From the NCBI GenBank assembly GCA_024291935.2, contig CM044322.1, forward strand, positions 69,183,405 through 69,247,404: DNA of 64,000 nt, written 5' to 3'. Position numbers and translations under genes: made by a program. Below, piece by piece: positions 1 through 12,105 of the stretch. How positions within the stretch are numbered: position 1 is the stretch's first letter; each line of letters begins with the position of its first letter. This stretch comes from Okapia johnstoni (taxonomy: Eukaryota; Chordata; Mammalia; Artiodactyla; Giraffidae). The notes beneath the pieces were generated by a model. The model was given only the letters and a program-made list of their open reading frames with translations, did not search any database and was not told the DNA's origin.

Positions 1-769
1 CACCAAAGGCCCTCACTAGTCCCTGGCACTCCCTGCCCCACCCCCCGCCTGCCCTGCTCCACTAGCACCACTGTCTAGATGTTCAGAGTCATTTGAAGAG
101 GCCCAGAAGGGAAAGCGAAATTGTGGTAGTATCACCAGTCATTGCTGTTCTGGTAGTCGTGGTGCGGGAGGTATAGCAGAGCTATACAGAAGCCGTGGAC
201 CGCCTGCCAGGTAATGGCCCTTGAGCAGGCACTACGGGCCAGGCACTGTGACAAGCTTTTATGCCACTTTCTTCTCATGACCAGGAGATGGGTATTACTA
301 TTTCTTCCATCTCACAGATATGACAGGGCTTCCTTGGGAGACGTGTAGGTGGGGCTCTGGATTCCAGTGACAGAGACACCAGGCCAGTTTGCCTATGACA
401 CCCCACTGAGGATATCCAGTTGTCCCCTGCCCTCCACATGCCCAGCCCCAAATCCCCATCACCATCCCTTCCCAACACACAGCGCGCCTGGCAGCCCCTT
501 TGACTAGGTACATGTTTGTGCATTTCAGTGCAGGTAAGCTTTTGGCCTAGACATAGTTGTTTGTAAGTCACTTTTTTGGAACAATGTCATCATAGAAACT
601 CATTTTTCAAATGCTGATTTGTTCTTAGCCTACTATGTAGCTGTATTATACTATAAATCGCACCAACCTCAGCTCAGGTTCTTGGGAGCTAGGATCTACA
701 AGATTGACAAGAAAGATTCTTTCTCCTATTAGGTATATGACCAGCCTCAGGCAACATCTGGGGGCTTTC
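1..769. other. Intergenic, no gene seen
   Basis: No exon, RNA gene or clearly classifiable repeat was recognised here. Short open frames exist on both strands, but none has a recognisable domain or splice context. By mammalian synteny the next gene to the left should be IL19, but I see no IL19 exon in this stretch. Confidence 0.5.
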
Positions 770-770
770 C

Positions 771-966
771 CCACAGCTCCCCAGGAGAAGAATCCACCCT
801 GCAATGCAGGAGACACAAATTTGATCCCTGGGTCAGGAAGATCCTGTGGAGGAGGGTATGGCAACCCACTCCAGTATTCTTGCCTGAAAAATCCCATGGA
901 CAGAGGAGCCTGGTGGGCTACAGTCCGAAGGGTCACAAAGAGTTGGACACGGCTGAGTGACTGAGC
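771..966 (+). repeat. Bov-tA/Bov-A type SINE
   Basis: The stretch has the ruminant SINE hallmarks in order: a tRNA-like head with the B-box-like phrase GATCCCTGGGTCAGGAAGAT, then CAACCCACTCCAGTATTCTT, CCCATGGACAGAGGAGCCTG, and the end phrase GAGTTGGACACGGCTGAGTG. Its open frame is a by-product of the SINE and is not a gene. Confidence 0.93.
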
Positions 967-2721
967 ATGAGTGCACAGCCAACATTTGAAACAGAGTCAA
1001 TTTTCTTAGGTCACCTCTCTGACACTCTGCTCCCTTGCCCTGAGACCCCGTTCTGGGAGGTCCCTGTTACTCTCCCCTCTGAGGCCACCGTCACTTGGAA
1101 CTGCTCGGTTGAAACCCCCGTCTTCTGCCCTGCTTGACCCAGGGCTCCCAGGTGACCTTCGGTCTTGGTCTACCCATCACAGCTCATGACCCAGCCGCAC
1201 ACAGAGCCCAGCCACTGGGGTCAGCACCCTTAACCGTTCTGCTTCTTCCCCACCGCCTCTTCCCGCCCCTGAATCTGCCCCAGAGGCCCTCAGAAGGAAC
1301 TGGTCACTTCATTAAAGATGTCTCAGAAGCAGAGTCCTGAAGTAAGGTGCTCCTGACTTCAGAAGGGCAAGAACGAATGTATGGATGCCATCTGAGTTTG
1401 TAGAAACGGGCATTCCTAAGTTGGGGGTGGCCTGCTGTCCCTTGGCCCTATCCGCGTGTTTCTGACCGACGGGTCTTTGGTGCTCCACTCCGTGGAGCTG
1501 CCTTCATTGGCTCCGGGAGGCCGCTGCGTTGGAGCCTGCTGCGTTGGAGGCTGCACGAGGTGAGTGTTCCTCAACAGAGGTGTCCACGCAATGGTCGGAT
1601 AGCTGGCTTCCAGCTCTGGTCCTTCCGCCTCGCCTCCTTTCCTTTTCCCCGTGAGCTGTGAGCAAGGGTTTGAGAGGCCTCCTCATGGCTCCAAAGACTG
1701 CGGCAGTGGGAAACCGCAGCCTGAGGCAGCACCCAACCCGGCTGCCGTGGGACCCCTGCCACCGAGAAAACCCATCATCCGAGACTCCAGTCCTGAGCCA
1801 GCTGCATCAGGGACACTGCTTCCCTGGCCATGGCCTGCTCCTGGCCAGCATCAGAATGACAGACATTTTACCTCCCGGGGCAGATAATTTGAAAAAGTAA
1901 AGGCCCTTCTGAGAGAGCTGAAGCGATCTCTAGGGCTTTCCAGTAATATTCTGTCTTCCCAGAGACAGTCATTGTGAGAAATCCACTTCCGGAAGGTGTT
2001 CACTTCCCTCCCACGCACCCCCCCCCTCCCCAGGCCTCGCTCTTGAGGAAAAGGCAGCATCATGTCCTCCCCGAGCGGCGGAGGCCTCTCTCATTTCCAC
2101 TGCTCTCAGCATCTCTGACTCACAACGAAACTGCAACCTCAAGAAAGCTGGGGGCCAGGATTGCGAGAAGGAAATACAGGTGAACACACGCAAAAGCTAC
2201 CCAAGGGAAAGGTTTTTGTTTCTCTTACAGAATGGCACTTCCAGAGCTGGGCAGCATCTCTGGAAAGGGCCAGAGGGGCCCCTTATCGAGCTGACCTAGC
2301 AGATCTGGAGAGTGGGTGGGAAGGTGTGCATCATTGTCACCCATGCCAGCTAACTCCTGCCAGAGAGGGTAGCTGGGGCAGGGGAGGGGAGTAGGAGCAT
2401 CACAAAATGCTAGGATAGGAGGCCTGAAAAGTACCCTAGGGAAACCACTCTGTCAAACCTCCCACGTACCAACGCGGAAAGCAAAGTCGATAGATGGAAA
2501 GGTTGTGTCCAGGACCTCACAGTGGAGGCCAAGGCTGGAAGCCATCCTCTGGACACAAGCCAGGGCTCTTTTGACCATGGGGTTGACGTCTCTGCCCCCT
2601 GTAACAGCCTCAGAACGTTGGGGTGAAGAACCTGTCTTGTTCCAAGACTTTCGGTCCATGAAGAGATACCTCCGGCTCTAGCAGTGGCGCAGGCCCACAG
2701 AAAAACATCAACCGCAACTCA
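967..2721. other. Distal IL10 5' flank, no gene seen
   Basis: This is mostly unique-looking sequence roughly 9.5-11 kb upstream of IL10. No exon, SINE or LINE was recognised. A C-run lies near 2,020. Distal IL10 enhancers are known at about this distance in other mammals (mouse CNS-9), but I cannot identify one here without an alignment. Confidence 0.45.
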
Positions 2722-2950
2722 GATGTACTGACTGCTTGTCAAGGGCCAGGTGCTCACCTAGGCACTTGTGTCCATGCGCTGTTTCACTCAGTCCCTGCAA
2801 CAGCCCCGCGGGGTTGGTCATCATCTCCAGCTAGAGACCCTGCAGTCCAGGGAAGCGCAGTGACTTGCCCAGGGTCACACCAATGCTAAGGGGCAGAGCT
2901 GGGTTGCAAATTTAGTCAGACTTGTGGGCCTACACATTTAACCACCACTG
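2722..2950 (+). repeat. MIR SINE
   Basis: The arrangement matches an ancient MIR element in sense orientation: GGGCCAGGTGCTCACCTAGG, then a CACTCAGTCCCTGCAACA-type core, GTGACTTGCCCAGGGTCACA, and GGGGCAGAGCTGGG near the end. It is diverged, as expected of a pan-mammalian repeat. Confidence 0.85.
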
Positions 2951-5499
2951 CCTCCTGCAAAGATCAGCCCAAAGGCAGGGCACATCAAGTGGTTTCCAGT
3001 AACTGAACACTTGGACCCACAGAGGCTGGGGGGATGTGGTGGCAAGTGGGCAAGCTGGCTGCTTTGCTGTCGAAGAGCCGGCCTTGCTGTCAGAGGCATA
3101 TGAGGTCTGTCACACAAGGAAGCTTGACTGCAAGATTCTTAGCCACTCTTCCATGAAACCAGTCCGTCTACTTAATATCCAGCCTCCTGCTTGAAGCACG
3201 TGACGAGAAACAGTCCTGAATCACCCAAAAGCCAGGCACAAAGAAATCCTGTTCAATTTTTTGAAAGGATGATGTTCTTAAGCATTGATGTGTGTAACCA
3301 TAGAAGTATCAGAACCTTGTTGGACTTCCTCAAATTTCTTTCTTGCTTTAGTGAATATGTTACTATGAAATACACTTGAAGGTTAAAGCATCTTAGGACT
3401 TCTTAGTCCAGCTCTGTTAAAAAATTAAAAAAAAAAAAAAGAACCTCTTTCCACTCAGTCTATAGAGTCTCCCATAGTCAGACGGCAACCAGGGACCAAG
3501 TTTTAATTTGAACACATCATGTCTAACCCAGTTCCTCAAAGGGTGCCTGCCTTTCAAAGCAATTTCTGAATTAACCAGATCAATCAAAGCCCTCTGCCTT
3601 TGTCTGCTACTCATCTTTGCAGTTGGTCAGAAGAGAATGGAAAGCGAATTGTATTGATTTGATCGGATGAATCCTGGCCTGTTAGAATGGGAAATATTTG
3701 CTTTTATTTTCAAAGCTTTTCTGAAAACTGAGAAAGCCCAAGTCTAGCCAAAGAGAAAGCAGGGTTTTTAACTGCCCCTCAGAACTGAAGGAGAGAGAGC
3801 AAGAGAGTAAGAATGAGAGAAGAATTAAAAGTGGAAATGGAAAGTAGAGTCAAAAATAAGTCTGCAGTAGAGTCTCTCCCACCGTCCAGCGCCCCTGACT
3901 GCCCCCAGCCCTCTCAACCTGATCCCGAGGCCCCAGCCCCTTGGAGAAGGGGATTCACAGTAACAGGTAGGGCATGGCAAAGCAGCTCCCAGACTCCTAG
4001 GGGTTCTGACTCAAAACCACAGGTGCGGCATGTGAGGCACTGCCACTTGCAGGACATACGTGATGCTCAGAGGAGATGTCACACTGAAGAACTGCACAGA
4101 CTACTGGGAAACTCTGCTGAAGGAGACAGCAGTGAAGCAATGGGTGTCTCCCTTCTCGCTGCAGGTCAGGGGCCTGCGCATACGTCCTCTACTCCTTCCT
4201 CGGAGGCCAGACTTTGATCACCCTCCTCCCGTTCATCCTCACACAGACATTTTTGTTAAATGTCTTAATTAATGTTCAACTCCTTAAGCCAGCAGTTCTC
4301 AAAGGCTGGTCCGAGGACACCTTGTATAAGGACTTTCGTCTTCAAACTGTATAGTTAGTTCTGTGAGGCTGGATTTTCTCCATATTCTTCGACCTCAAAA
4401 ACCTATCACAATGGGTTGGCTGTAGGAGCAGATGTCAGAGTGTAAGTTCTTCTATTAAACCAGATATGTAAAGAGCTTTGCGACACTGTGTCAGAACAGT
4501 ACACTCCTCGCATTAAATGTGTTCCGACTTAGAAAATACACTATGTTAAATTAAAAATATGCTATTTATTTTAGCATGTAATGGGTTTTTTATTGTTCTT
4601 CTTTAGAATGCCATACATGGATTTTTTAAAAAATTTCTTAGTTTTCTTTTCTAATATGATCAATATCGATAGACATAATCCAACAAAGTAAAAGCTCTTT
4701 GAGGTCATCAATACTTTTTAAGGAGGTAAAGCAGTGCTGAATTCAAATAGTTTGAGAAGAGTTGACTAAGGGAATCCAGGACCACACTGAACACAGTGAC
4801 ACACTCCCGCTCCCTGCCCTGGAGAATGGACGACCTCGGGCTGGCATGTAAATGACACACTCACAGTAGAAGTGGCGCAGGTCCAGGACTGAGGGAGTGG
4901 TTGGCTTGTCCTGTGTTAGTGCGGCTGTGCACCTAAGCACACGTGCAGTGGGGTTGAGGATTTAGAGTTGGGGTTCATCTTACAGATGAAGGTCAGAGCA
5001 GGCAAGCTGAAGGCAGGCCCTCAGCTCTCTTGAATAAGGTTCCATGAAGGAGACTGTGCTTCAAGGGTGCCAGAGTGGGAGGGTGAGACAAACTATACCT
5101 TTATGTCATGGCAGTCACATCTTAGAGACAAGATACAGAAGAAACTCCTTTCTGTCTGCAAATACTCTAGGGCCTGAGATATTTCCGTAAAAGAAAAATA
5201 TCTAAGCAACTCTCACCCCCATCTCCAGCTCCCAAGCATAAGGGCTATGCGCTCTGCAAGTGCATAAGAGAGTTATCACTGTTATATGGAGGAAACACTT
5301 ATTTTCCTAGACTTTCCGCTTCTGCTCATCACTACTGCTCACATCTTAGGCAACTCCCCCCACCTGTTGGTGCTGACCGTGAGAATTCAGTGATTTAACA
5401 CTCAAGTCAGTCAAGGAATTAAGTACTGATTTGAGAAGAAGAATGCAAAACGAATCAAGTTCTGATTTCACCTTTGTTATTAACTATCTCTAGTGCCTG
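2951..5499. other. Intergenic, no gene seen
   Basis: No gene was recognised. The stretch contains an A-run (about 3,421-3,440) and an AT-rich patch (about 4,540-4,700). Open frames here, such as 3,813-4,217, have no recognisable domain. Confidence 0.45.
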
Positions 5500-5712
5500 C
5501 TTCCCAGGTGAGGCTAGTAGTAAAGAACCCACCTGACAATGCGGAAGACATAAGAGATCCAAGTTCAATCCCTGTGTTGGGAAGATCCCCTGGAGGAGGG
5601 CATGGCAACCCACTCTAGTATTCTTGCCTGGAGAATCCCACGGACAGAGGAGCCTGGTGGGCTACAGTCCATAGTTTCGCAGAGTCGGACACGACTGAAG
5701 CGACTTAGTAGG
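5500..5712 (+). repeat. Bov-tA/Bov-A type SINE
   Basis: A full-length-looking copy runs from CTTCCCAGGTGAGGCTAGTA through AACCCACTCTAGTATTCTTG to GAGTCGGACACGACTGAAG. A and B box-like tRNA-derived segments are visible near the head. Confidence 0.95.
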
Positions 5713-5850
5713 CACGCACGCAGTGCCTGGGAAAGTCACTTTCTTTTCTAGGCCTCAGTTTGCCCACCTGTAAAATGAGGTACGTGGATTTTGTTGCTGT
5801 TGTTGTTTAGTCACTAAGTCCTGTCCGACTCTTTTGTGATCCCCTCTATA
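5713..5850. repeat. MIR tail and inverted BovB/Bov-A tail fragment
   Basis: The phrase CTAGGCCTCAGTTTGCCCAC (about 5,750) is a MIR end in sense orientation. Positions 5,794-5,846 (GTTGTTGTTTAGTCACTAAG, then GTCCGACTCTTTTGTGAT) are the reverse complement of a BovB/Bov-A 3' tail. Confidence 0.7.
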
Positions 5851-5924
5851 TGAGATAGTAGACAAATGTATCCACTTACAGCCACAAAGAGTTTAGGAGG
5901 CACACCCTCCATCATGCTCCATCA

Positions 5925-6620
5925 CTGACAATATTTAGTGAGAACCGTGCATGTGCCCGGAATTGTGCTGAGTATGAGGCAAACAGCGAGAATCAAAAAT
6001 AGACATGAGTCCTGGCCTTGTGGAGGGCAGTCTAATGGAAGAGATAGAGAGCAAACAGGTGACGATGTAGCCACGTGAGTAATTACAAGCTGACATCAGT
6101 ACTACAGAGAAAAGGAGCAAGGTGTCCTGAGGAGATAGACCTAGGTGGCTTGACCTTGACAGGGGAAGAAGGAAAAACTCTTTTGACAAAGTAAGCTCTA
6201 AGCTGAGAACTGAAGGATAAAGAGAGGGGAATCTCTAATTCCCCTCTCTTTAACCTCTTTCAGTCCATAAAGGGGAGACTACACGTGCAAAGGCCCAGTG
6301 GTAGGATAGAGAGCACAGATCATTTGGGAAAAAATAAAAGAGGAAAGCCAGTAAGGCTGGGATGCAGAGAGAAGTGGAGACTGCTGGAAAGTGAGGCAGA
6401 AGAAATACTCAGGGTCAGAGGATACAGGGGGCTGAAAACAGCAATAAGAACATGGGTCCTTATTTTACCCAGGAAGGGAAAGTGGCACATCATTGAAGGG
6501 TTTAAGCAAGCGGAGAGTCATGATCAGAGTGGTGTTTTAAAATAATCCCTTGGGCGACAAAGAGGAGAACAGTTTGGAAAATGGATATTAGAATATCAAC
6601 CAGGCACTTGTTTGGAGCCC
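5925..6620 (-). repeat. L2 LINE 3' region
   Basis: The + strand reads as the reverse complement of an L2 3' end. A degraded form of the 'tgtgctaggcactg ... catggagcttacattctag' block lies near 5,960-6,040. GTGCAAAGGCCCAGTGGTAG lies near 6,290, and TTGAAGGGTTTAAGCAAGCG with the following TCATGATC near 6,500. No reading frame is intact. A TGC/TGA triplet run follows at about 6,657-6,682. Confidence 0.75.
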
Positions 6621-6721
6621 AGGAAAGATAAGATGTTAGCTTGAACCAGACAGTTGATGCTGCTGCTGCTGCTGATGATGATGCAAATAGAGAGATGTTA
6701 GAGGATTAGAAAGATGTTTGT

Positions 6722-6872
6722 GGGGACTTTCCTGGTGGTCCAGTGGTTAAGAATCCAATGCAGGGGATGTGGGTTTGATCCCTGGTTGGGAAACTAAGAT
6801 CCCAAATGCCACAAGGCAACTAAGCCTACACACTGCAAGGAAGAACCAGGGCAGCCTAAGCTTACCAAAAAA
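6722..6872 (+). repeat. CHR-2 type SINE (kappaB-like head)
   Basis: This is a tRNA-Glu-derived artiodactyl SINE. It begins GGGACTTTCCTGGTGGTCCA and continues with GTTAAGAATCCAATGCAGGG, TTTGATCCCTGGTTGGGAAA and CTAAGATCCCAAATGCCACA. Its first ten bases (6,723-6,732) match the NF-kappaB consensus GGGRNYYYCC exactly. It lies about 5.4 kb upstream of the inferred IL10 start site. Confidence 0.88.
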
Positions 6873-9800
6873 ACAGGATGTTTGTGAAGAAAATTCTGCA
6901 AGACCTTGTAATAGATTGGACATAGGTTATTAAGAGAGAGAGAGGAACCAACAAGTTATTTCTAGGCATCTGGCATGTATGTTAGGATAGGTGGTGGTCC
7001 CCTTCCTGAGTGAGGGCACTGTGTCACTGGATGAAGCTGAGATGAAGCTATGTATTTAGTCTCAGATAGAAATGGGCCCCATCAACTGGGGTCCCAGCGT
7101 AAAACGAAAATGTTCGACAGTTGTTAAGAACTTCAAGACAGTGACAACAGAGCAAAGCATGGGGCCCTGAGTGACTACACAAGTCACGTGACTTGCTCAG
7201 ACACGATAGGTTTGAGGTGTCAGCCATTCAGGGAAATTTGAGTAAACCAAATCCCACCAGAGGGACAGCCATGGAGTTGAAGGGATCCATCTGTGCCCCA
7301 GGCTCGGGAACCCACTATTTATTCTAGGTGGTCATGCAGACCGAGCAGAGACAGCTGTATTCTCTCGGTGGCAGGGTCTCCCACACCTGGTGTCCTGGCC
7401 TCTGTAGCCAAATTTCTCACGTGAGAAATTACAGAACACAGTGTCCATCCCCTAAGGAAAATCCAAGTTGCTTGATTCGGCGCCACCGTTGCACAAAGGG
7501 GAATTCCACGTTGGCTGTCCAAAGATCAGCCCTTCCGCTGTGGTTTGCAGTGTCTGCCGGCCTAGGTCCTCGGAAGGGCGCCCACTCCAGTTTGCATAAC
7601 CCTTGCTAGATTTACCCGAGGGGCCAGCCCCAACCGGGGCTCCTTTTAAAGCTCTGACCCACCAGGTCTTTATTCTTAAGCACCTCAACCACGAGGTCAA
7701 AATCACAGGCAGAACCCTGTCCCCTTGGGCCTCACCCACTCCATGTGGGGGTGTGATGCCATACTCTGCACTCTGGACCAGGCCTGTTGCTGCACAGCCC
7801 TGAGGAAGCCGTGGTTCAGGGCGCCGAGGGGGGTTATTCAAGGGAATACTAGAAATTTCACACTGGGGAAACTGTCGTATGTTCTAGATGTCCTGAAGAA
7901 GAAGAAATGAAACTCCGTTATCAGCCTTGAAGTAATAGCTGCAAATGAGCAAGCAGGGGCCAAGCCCCGAGGCATTCTTCGTGGAGGTCGTCAGCCCCCT
8001 GGTTCCGGGTGGGCACCCTCCCACTTTCCCTGCTTTCATCACTGACCTACCTGCTCCCGTCGTGGTGACCCTGTTGACAGGCACACTGGCTGAACCCTGA
8101 GTCCAGCAAGTCGAGATTCCATAGCCTTCACTTTGTGACTCCAGGGCAGGCCCACACGGCTCCCTGTCTGTTCTCCACTCTTGGGTCTGTTTTCAACTTT
8201 TGGGACAGAATTGTTGCAAGGCACACGGCAGTTCTACCAAGAAGGTTGTCCTTTTGCTGAGCATGAGGGTAGCCACGAGGTGATTCCTTGTAAGCTCTTG
8301 TACACTCTATACTGCACACTCCAAAATCTATCCACACTTTGTCCGCCTAGAGCCCTCTGCAGCTCAAGTGGTGAAACACATGAGTGGAACGTTCCAGAAA
8401 AATTATCAGGGCCTTTGGTCTCTACCCATGTCGCTCGTCCCTGGCATCTTAAAATAACACATAGGAAAGCAAGAAGGCAGAAAAGACTGGTTCTGGTGAC
8501 ATTTGAGTGCTTTGCTAGCCTTGGACAGCCTGCCTCTGAACTTCTTGTCAACGGAGACCAAAAAATAATATCCCTTTCCTTTTAAAGCCATGGTGAGTCA
8601 GGCTTTCTTTCCTTTGTAGCTGAATACTGACAGTAGGGAACATTTTGGATCAGGGAGAGGAGAGGCATTTCCCCTCCCACACGTTCCTCTGATTTTCCAG
8701 TTAGTCCGCACAGGAAAATATTCGCTTAAATTCTATTTAATGAGCATGTATCAGACATCTGCCATAAGTCTAGACTTGAGGGATAACTGGGCTCAGGTCA
8801 TTTGCTCTCAAGGAGCCCACAGTCTAATAAGCAGCGTTGCCCAGATGATGCACCGTCCACCCACAGGGGTCTGCTCACTCGTTTTCTCCCCAGGGCTCTT
8901 CCCTGGGCTGGAAAGGCCAGCTCAAATCTAACATGCAGACTGTTGACATTTATTCATGTCTCACCTATGTGACCCTGTGAGTTTGGGACTTTTCCCCATG
9001 GATCAGATGAATGATTCCTTCACGGTCTTGAGAAACAGGTGTCATCTTTGTTGTTCTTACTGTTTGGTCAATATATAACCAGAAGGTCTTAACTTTTCCC
9101 AAAATGTGCATACCTCTTCTCCTGTATCATCTTGACACGTTGGTTCTATGAGATGTATGGATAGGGAAGATATTGTTGTCTCTATTTTTTAATTAAGTAA
9201 CTGCATCAGGGAGATTGCCTAAAAGGTCTCTGACCATTTGGACTGTGAAAATTTGGAGATGAGAGAGGACAACGGTTTCAAATCAGTGGAGGAAGATCAG
9301 TAATTCAAAAAATGACTTGAAGTAATTGGCAACACATTCCAAAACAAGGAAGGCAGAACCTAACCCTCACCCTACCTAACGGATTACAGAAGAAAGAAAG
9401 ATAGAAATGGCTCTTCCCACCTCCTTTCACCTGCCATTGCGTGCATGTGTGTGCATGCATGTCTGTGTGAGTGTGTCTTTAATATCTGAAATTATAAGAA
9501 GAAAGTGGAAGAGATTCAGCCTGCCTCCCTGAGTTGCTGTCCCTGTTTCTCTGAGTGCTTGGCTGTGTCTAGACCTGCCCAGGCCCAGGCTCCTCCAGCC
9601 CCAATCCAGGCTCACAGGATTCTCTCCTATGCCCATCCCGACACAGGGAAAAGGAAGTTATGTGCCTAGCACATTCCACGGGCCAGACCCTGTACTCGGC
9701 ACCAGGTATATAGGATAGTGAAACAGTGCCCGGTCTCAGAGAGCTCACGCTGACTCGCAGAGGCAGTGGAGTACACGGATGATGGCAACAGCTGTTGTCG

Positions 9801-10144
9801 ATTGAGTAGCGTAAAGGGGCACAGGGCATGGTGGCAAACTGGGGGAGAGAGGGGGTCTGAACCATCCGGGCCCAGAAGTAGAGCCTTGCAGTCTCCACCG
9901 GGTTTAGGTCCTCTGGCCTGATGGGTCTACCAGGCTTAGTCTGCACCCAGAACACCCAGCTCAGAGAAGGGTTAGCCCTACGGGCTAAAGCAGACACAAC
10001 GCAGAAAACCCAGGAGCCAAGAGGTGAGGGGCAGGGCAGAAGGCAGCCCCTGACCCCTTCGCTCTTTTTCCTGGTGGCCAAAGTGGCCAAAGTCAGAACT
10101 CTTAGCTAAGCCCAGTGTAAATATGGCAGGAGCAGCAATTCCTG
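6873..10144. other. IL10 5' flank, no gene seen
   Basis: No exon was recognised. Pieces resembling L2 3' ends in reverse orientation occur at about 8,715-8,830 and 9,640-9,790. A TG-rich stretch lies at about 9,440-9,480. The 173-codon open frame at 9,569-10,090 (- strand) overlaps the L2 remnant and has no recognisable domain. Confidence 0.5.
7411..7430. promoter_or_regulatory. Perfect 20-bp palindrome with central E-box
   Basis: The half-site AATTTCTCAC is followed directly by its exact reverse complement GTGAGAAATT. CACGTG sits at the dyad centre, and symmetry breaks immediately outside the 20 bases. CACGTG is the canonical site for bHLH-ZIP factors (USF, MYC/MAX, TFE3/MITF classes). The site is about 4.7 kb upstream of the inferred IL10 transcription start. 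A regulatory role is inferred from the structure only. Confidence 0.45.
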
Positions 10145-10325
10145 AGTCAGTTCTACACCTATATAATTTTTTAATTTTATTAAAGCATTAGTCAATGTAT
10201 AATGTTGTGTTAATTTATGCTGTACTGCAAAGTGAATCAGTTATACACATATATATGTTCTTTTTCATTTTCTTTTCCATTATGGCTTATCACTGGATAT
10301 GGAATATAGTTTCATGCCTATTTCT
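10145..10325 (-). repeat. L1 3' end fragment
   Basis: The + strand carries the inverted artiodactyl L1 tail: AATGTATAATGTTGTGTTAA, GCTGTACTGCAAAGTGAATC, AGTTATACACATATATATGT and TTCCATTATGGCTTATCACT, in the order expected of the reverse complement. Confidence 0.85.
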
Positions 10326-10870
10326 AAAGCTTCTCTCTCCCTTCATGAGTCTTAGATTTCTGCCTTGACATTCCCTAAAGGGTGGGAAGCGAGGCTACAG
10401 CCCCCTGCCCACGAGGTACAGCATGGGCCTGGGCCCTCTCCTCCTTCCTGCCCCCACCTACTCACAACAGCCCCGGTACATCTGCCCTCCTTGTCTGGTG
10501 CAGTGAGCTTCTTTAATGGGGAAGGCTCAGAACCCAGGGCCACCAATGCTGATGCAGGAAGGCAAGAAAATAACAGAAACGCTGGAGACACCCTATGTCT
10601 GGCGTGGATCCAGATCCACGAGTTACCTCCCAGCCCTCCTTCCCATGTGAAGCTCAAAGGTCCCCCAGCAGGCAGGAGGTAGGTACTGCTGCCCCCTCGA
10701 GATGGGCAGAAAGCAGGCAGAGGAGGGTCAAGTGACTTGCCCGGGTTTAAAGTGTGGCAGAGCCCAGGCCTCCTGGCCCATAGATCAGAGTTTTTCGTGG
10801 GAGAGGGGGGCAGAAGCCCCTGCAGAAGGAGGAGTCAAGGCACAGTCTCCATCCTTTCCTTCTAGTGGTA

Positions 10871-11007
10871 GAGCAATATTCCTCACTACATCTGGCTATT
10901 TCACTCCTGCACGCGCGCGCACACACACACACACACAGAGCAACATTCCTCACTACATCTGGCTACTCCACCCCTGCACAAACACACGCGCACACACACA
11001 CATACAC
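10871..11007. repeat. Tandem duplication of a 67-bp unit ending in a CA microsatellite
   Basis: Two adjacent copies start at 10,871 and 10,938. Each begins GAGCAAYATTCCTCACTACA, continues through TCTGGCTA and ends in CG/CA dinucleotide runs. The tract is about 1.2 kb upstream of the inferred IL10 start. The purine-pyrimidine alternation can form Z-DNA and would be length-variable. Confidence 0.85.
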
Positions 11008-12105
11008 GAACGTGCAAATTCAAAGAAAGACAACTAAGGTTTCTTTGGAAGGAGAAAGGATAGGGAAGAGGGGAGAAAAAGGCCTCATGTCCAGCCTTCA
11101 TAGAATCTCAACTAATTTTCCCTGTTACTTCTGCTTCTTTCTCCCCATTTTTCAAGTGTGAGTCTCCAGCCATAGGAGCTCACAACCCAGAAGAAATGTA
11201 ATGACCTTTGATCCAAAGTGTCCGTTCTGCACACTGGGGCCACTGCAGAGTAGAGAATAGTTGGCCTGAATGTTGGGAAGACCTAAGTGCAGATTCTGGC
11301 TCCCTCCCTTGGCACCCATATGCAGGGTACCTAACATCTCTGTGCCTCGGCTTGTTCACGGCACAGTGGAGGTGAGGGTCACGGTGACTGGCAGGCACAG
11401 CTTCTGGTAAGCATGGAATACTCCTTCTAACTCCCCCTGAGGATAGGACTAGCGTTAGAGGCATAGATATGAGAGTCTAAATGAACCTAGGGCCAGGGAA
11501 GGAATCTGGAACACACCCCATGTCCCTGACTGTCCTATGGGAAGCTGGCCACTTTAAGGAGTAGTCCTGGAACATAAAAGAACCAGAAGGGAGCTTTGAG
11601 GACATTTAGTTCACATCTTTGTTTTCATTTGGGGAAACTGAGGCCTGGAGAGTTGAGGTAACTTCCCAACCCAGCAAGAAGAAGCCCTGAGTGTCAACCC
11701 AGGTTGAGGAGGGGACCCAGTTATTTCTTAATCACATTGTATTCTGGAATGGCCAATTTGTCCACGTCACTGTGATCTAGAGACACGTGAATGGAACCCA
11801 CAACTGTGGGTCCCTGCCTACAGAACAGCTGTTCACCCCAGGAAATCAACTTATTTTTTTTTTTATTAAGAGAAGTTGAAATTTATTTTAAAAGGGAGAG
11901 AGAGGTAGCTTCTCCTAAAAATAGACATATGCAGAAGTTCATTTTTCACCCATCTCTTTTGCTTACGATGCAATATTTAAAAACTTTTGAGTAAGAGGTT
12001 CACTGAATGCAAAGCTGGAGAGGTCTAGGGAAGGGAGGGGCAAAGAAACCTTTGCCAGGAAATCTGTGACACTGTGGCTTTTTGTGAATGGGAGGCCTCG
12101 CACAA
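11008..12105. other. Proximal IL10 5' flank
   Basis: This is upstream regulatory DNA of IL10 without exons. A MIR-like segment is visible at about 11,590-11,700 (GGGGAAACTGAGGCCTGGAG). A T-run lies at 11,852-11,863. The IL10 proximal promoter of other mammals carries Sp1, STAT3, C/EBP and MAF sites. I did not assign individual sites here. Confidence 0.5.

Noticed and set aside
1..12100. IL19 exons expected by synteny upstream of IL10
   Set aside because: No stretch encoding an IL-19-like helix or signal peptide was recognised. IL19 probably lies beyond the left edge.
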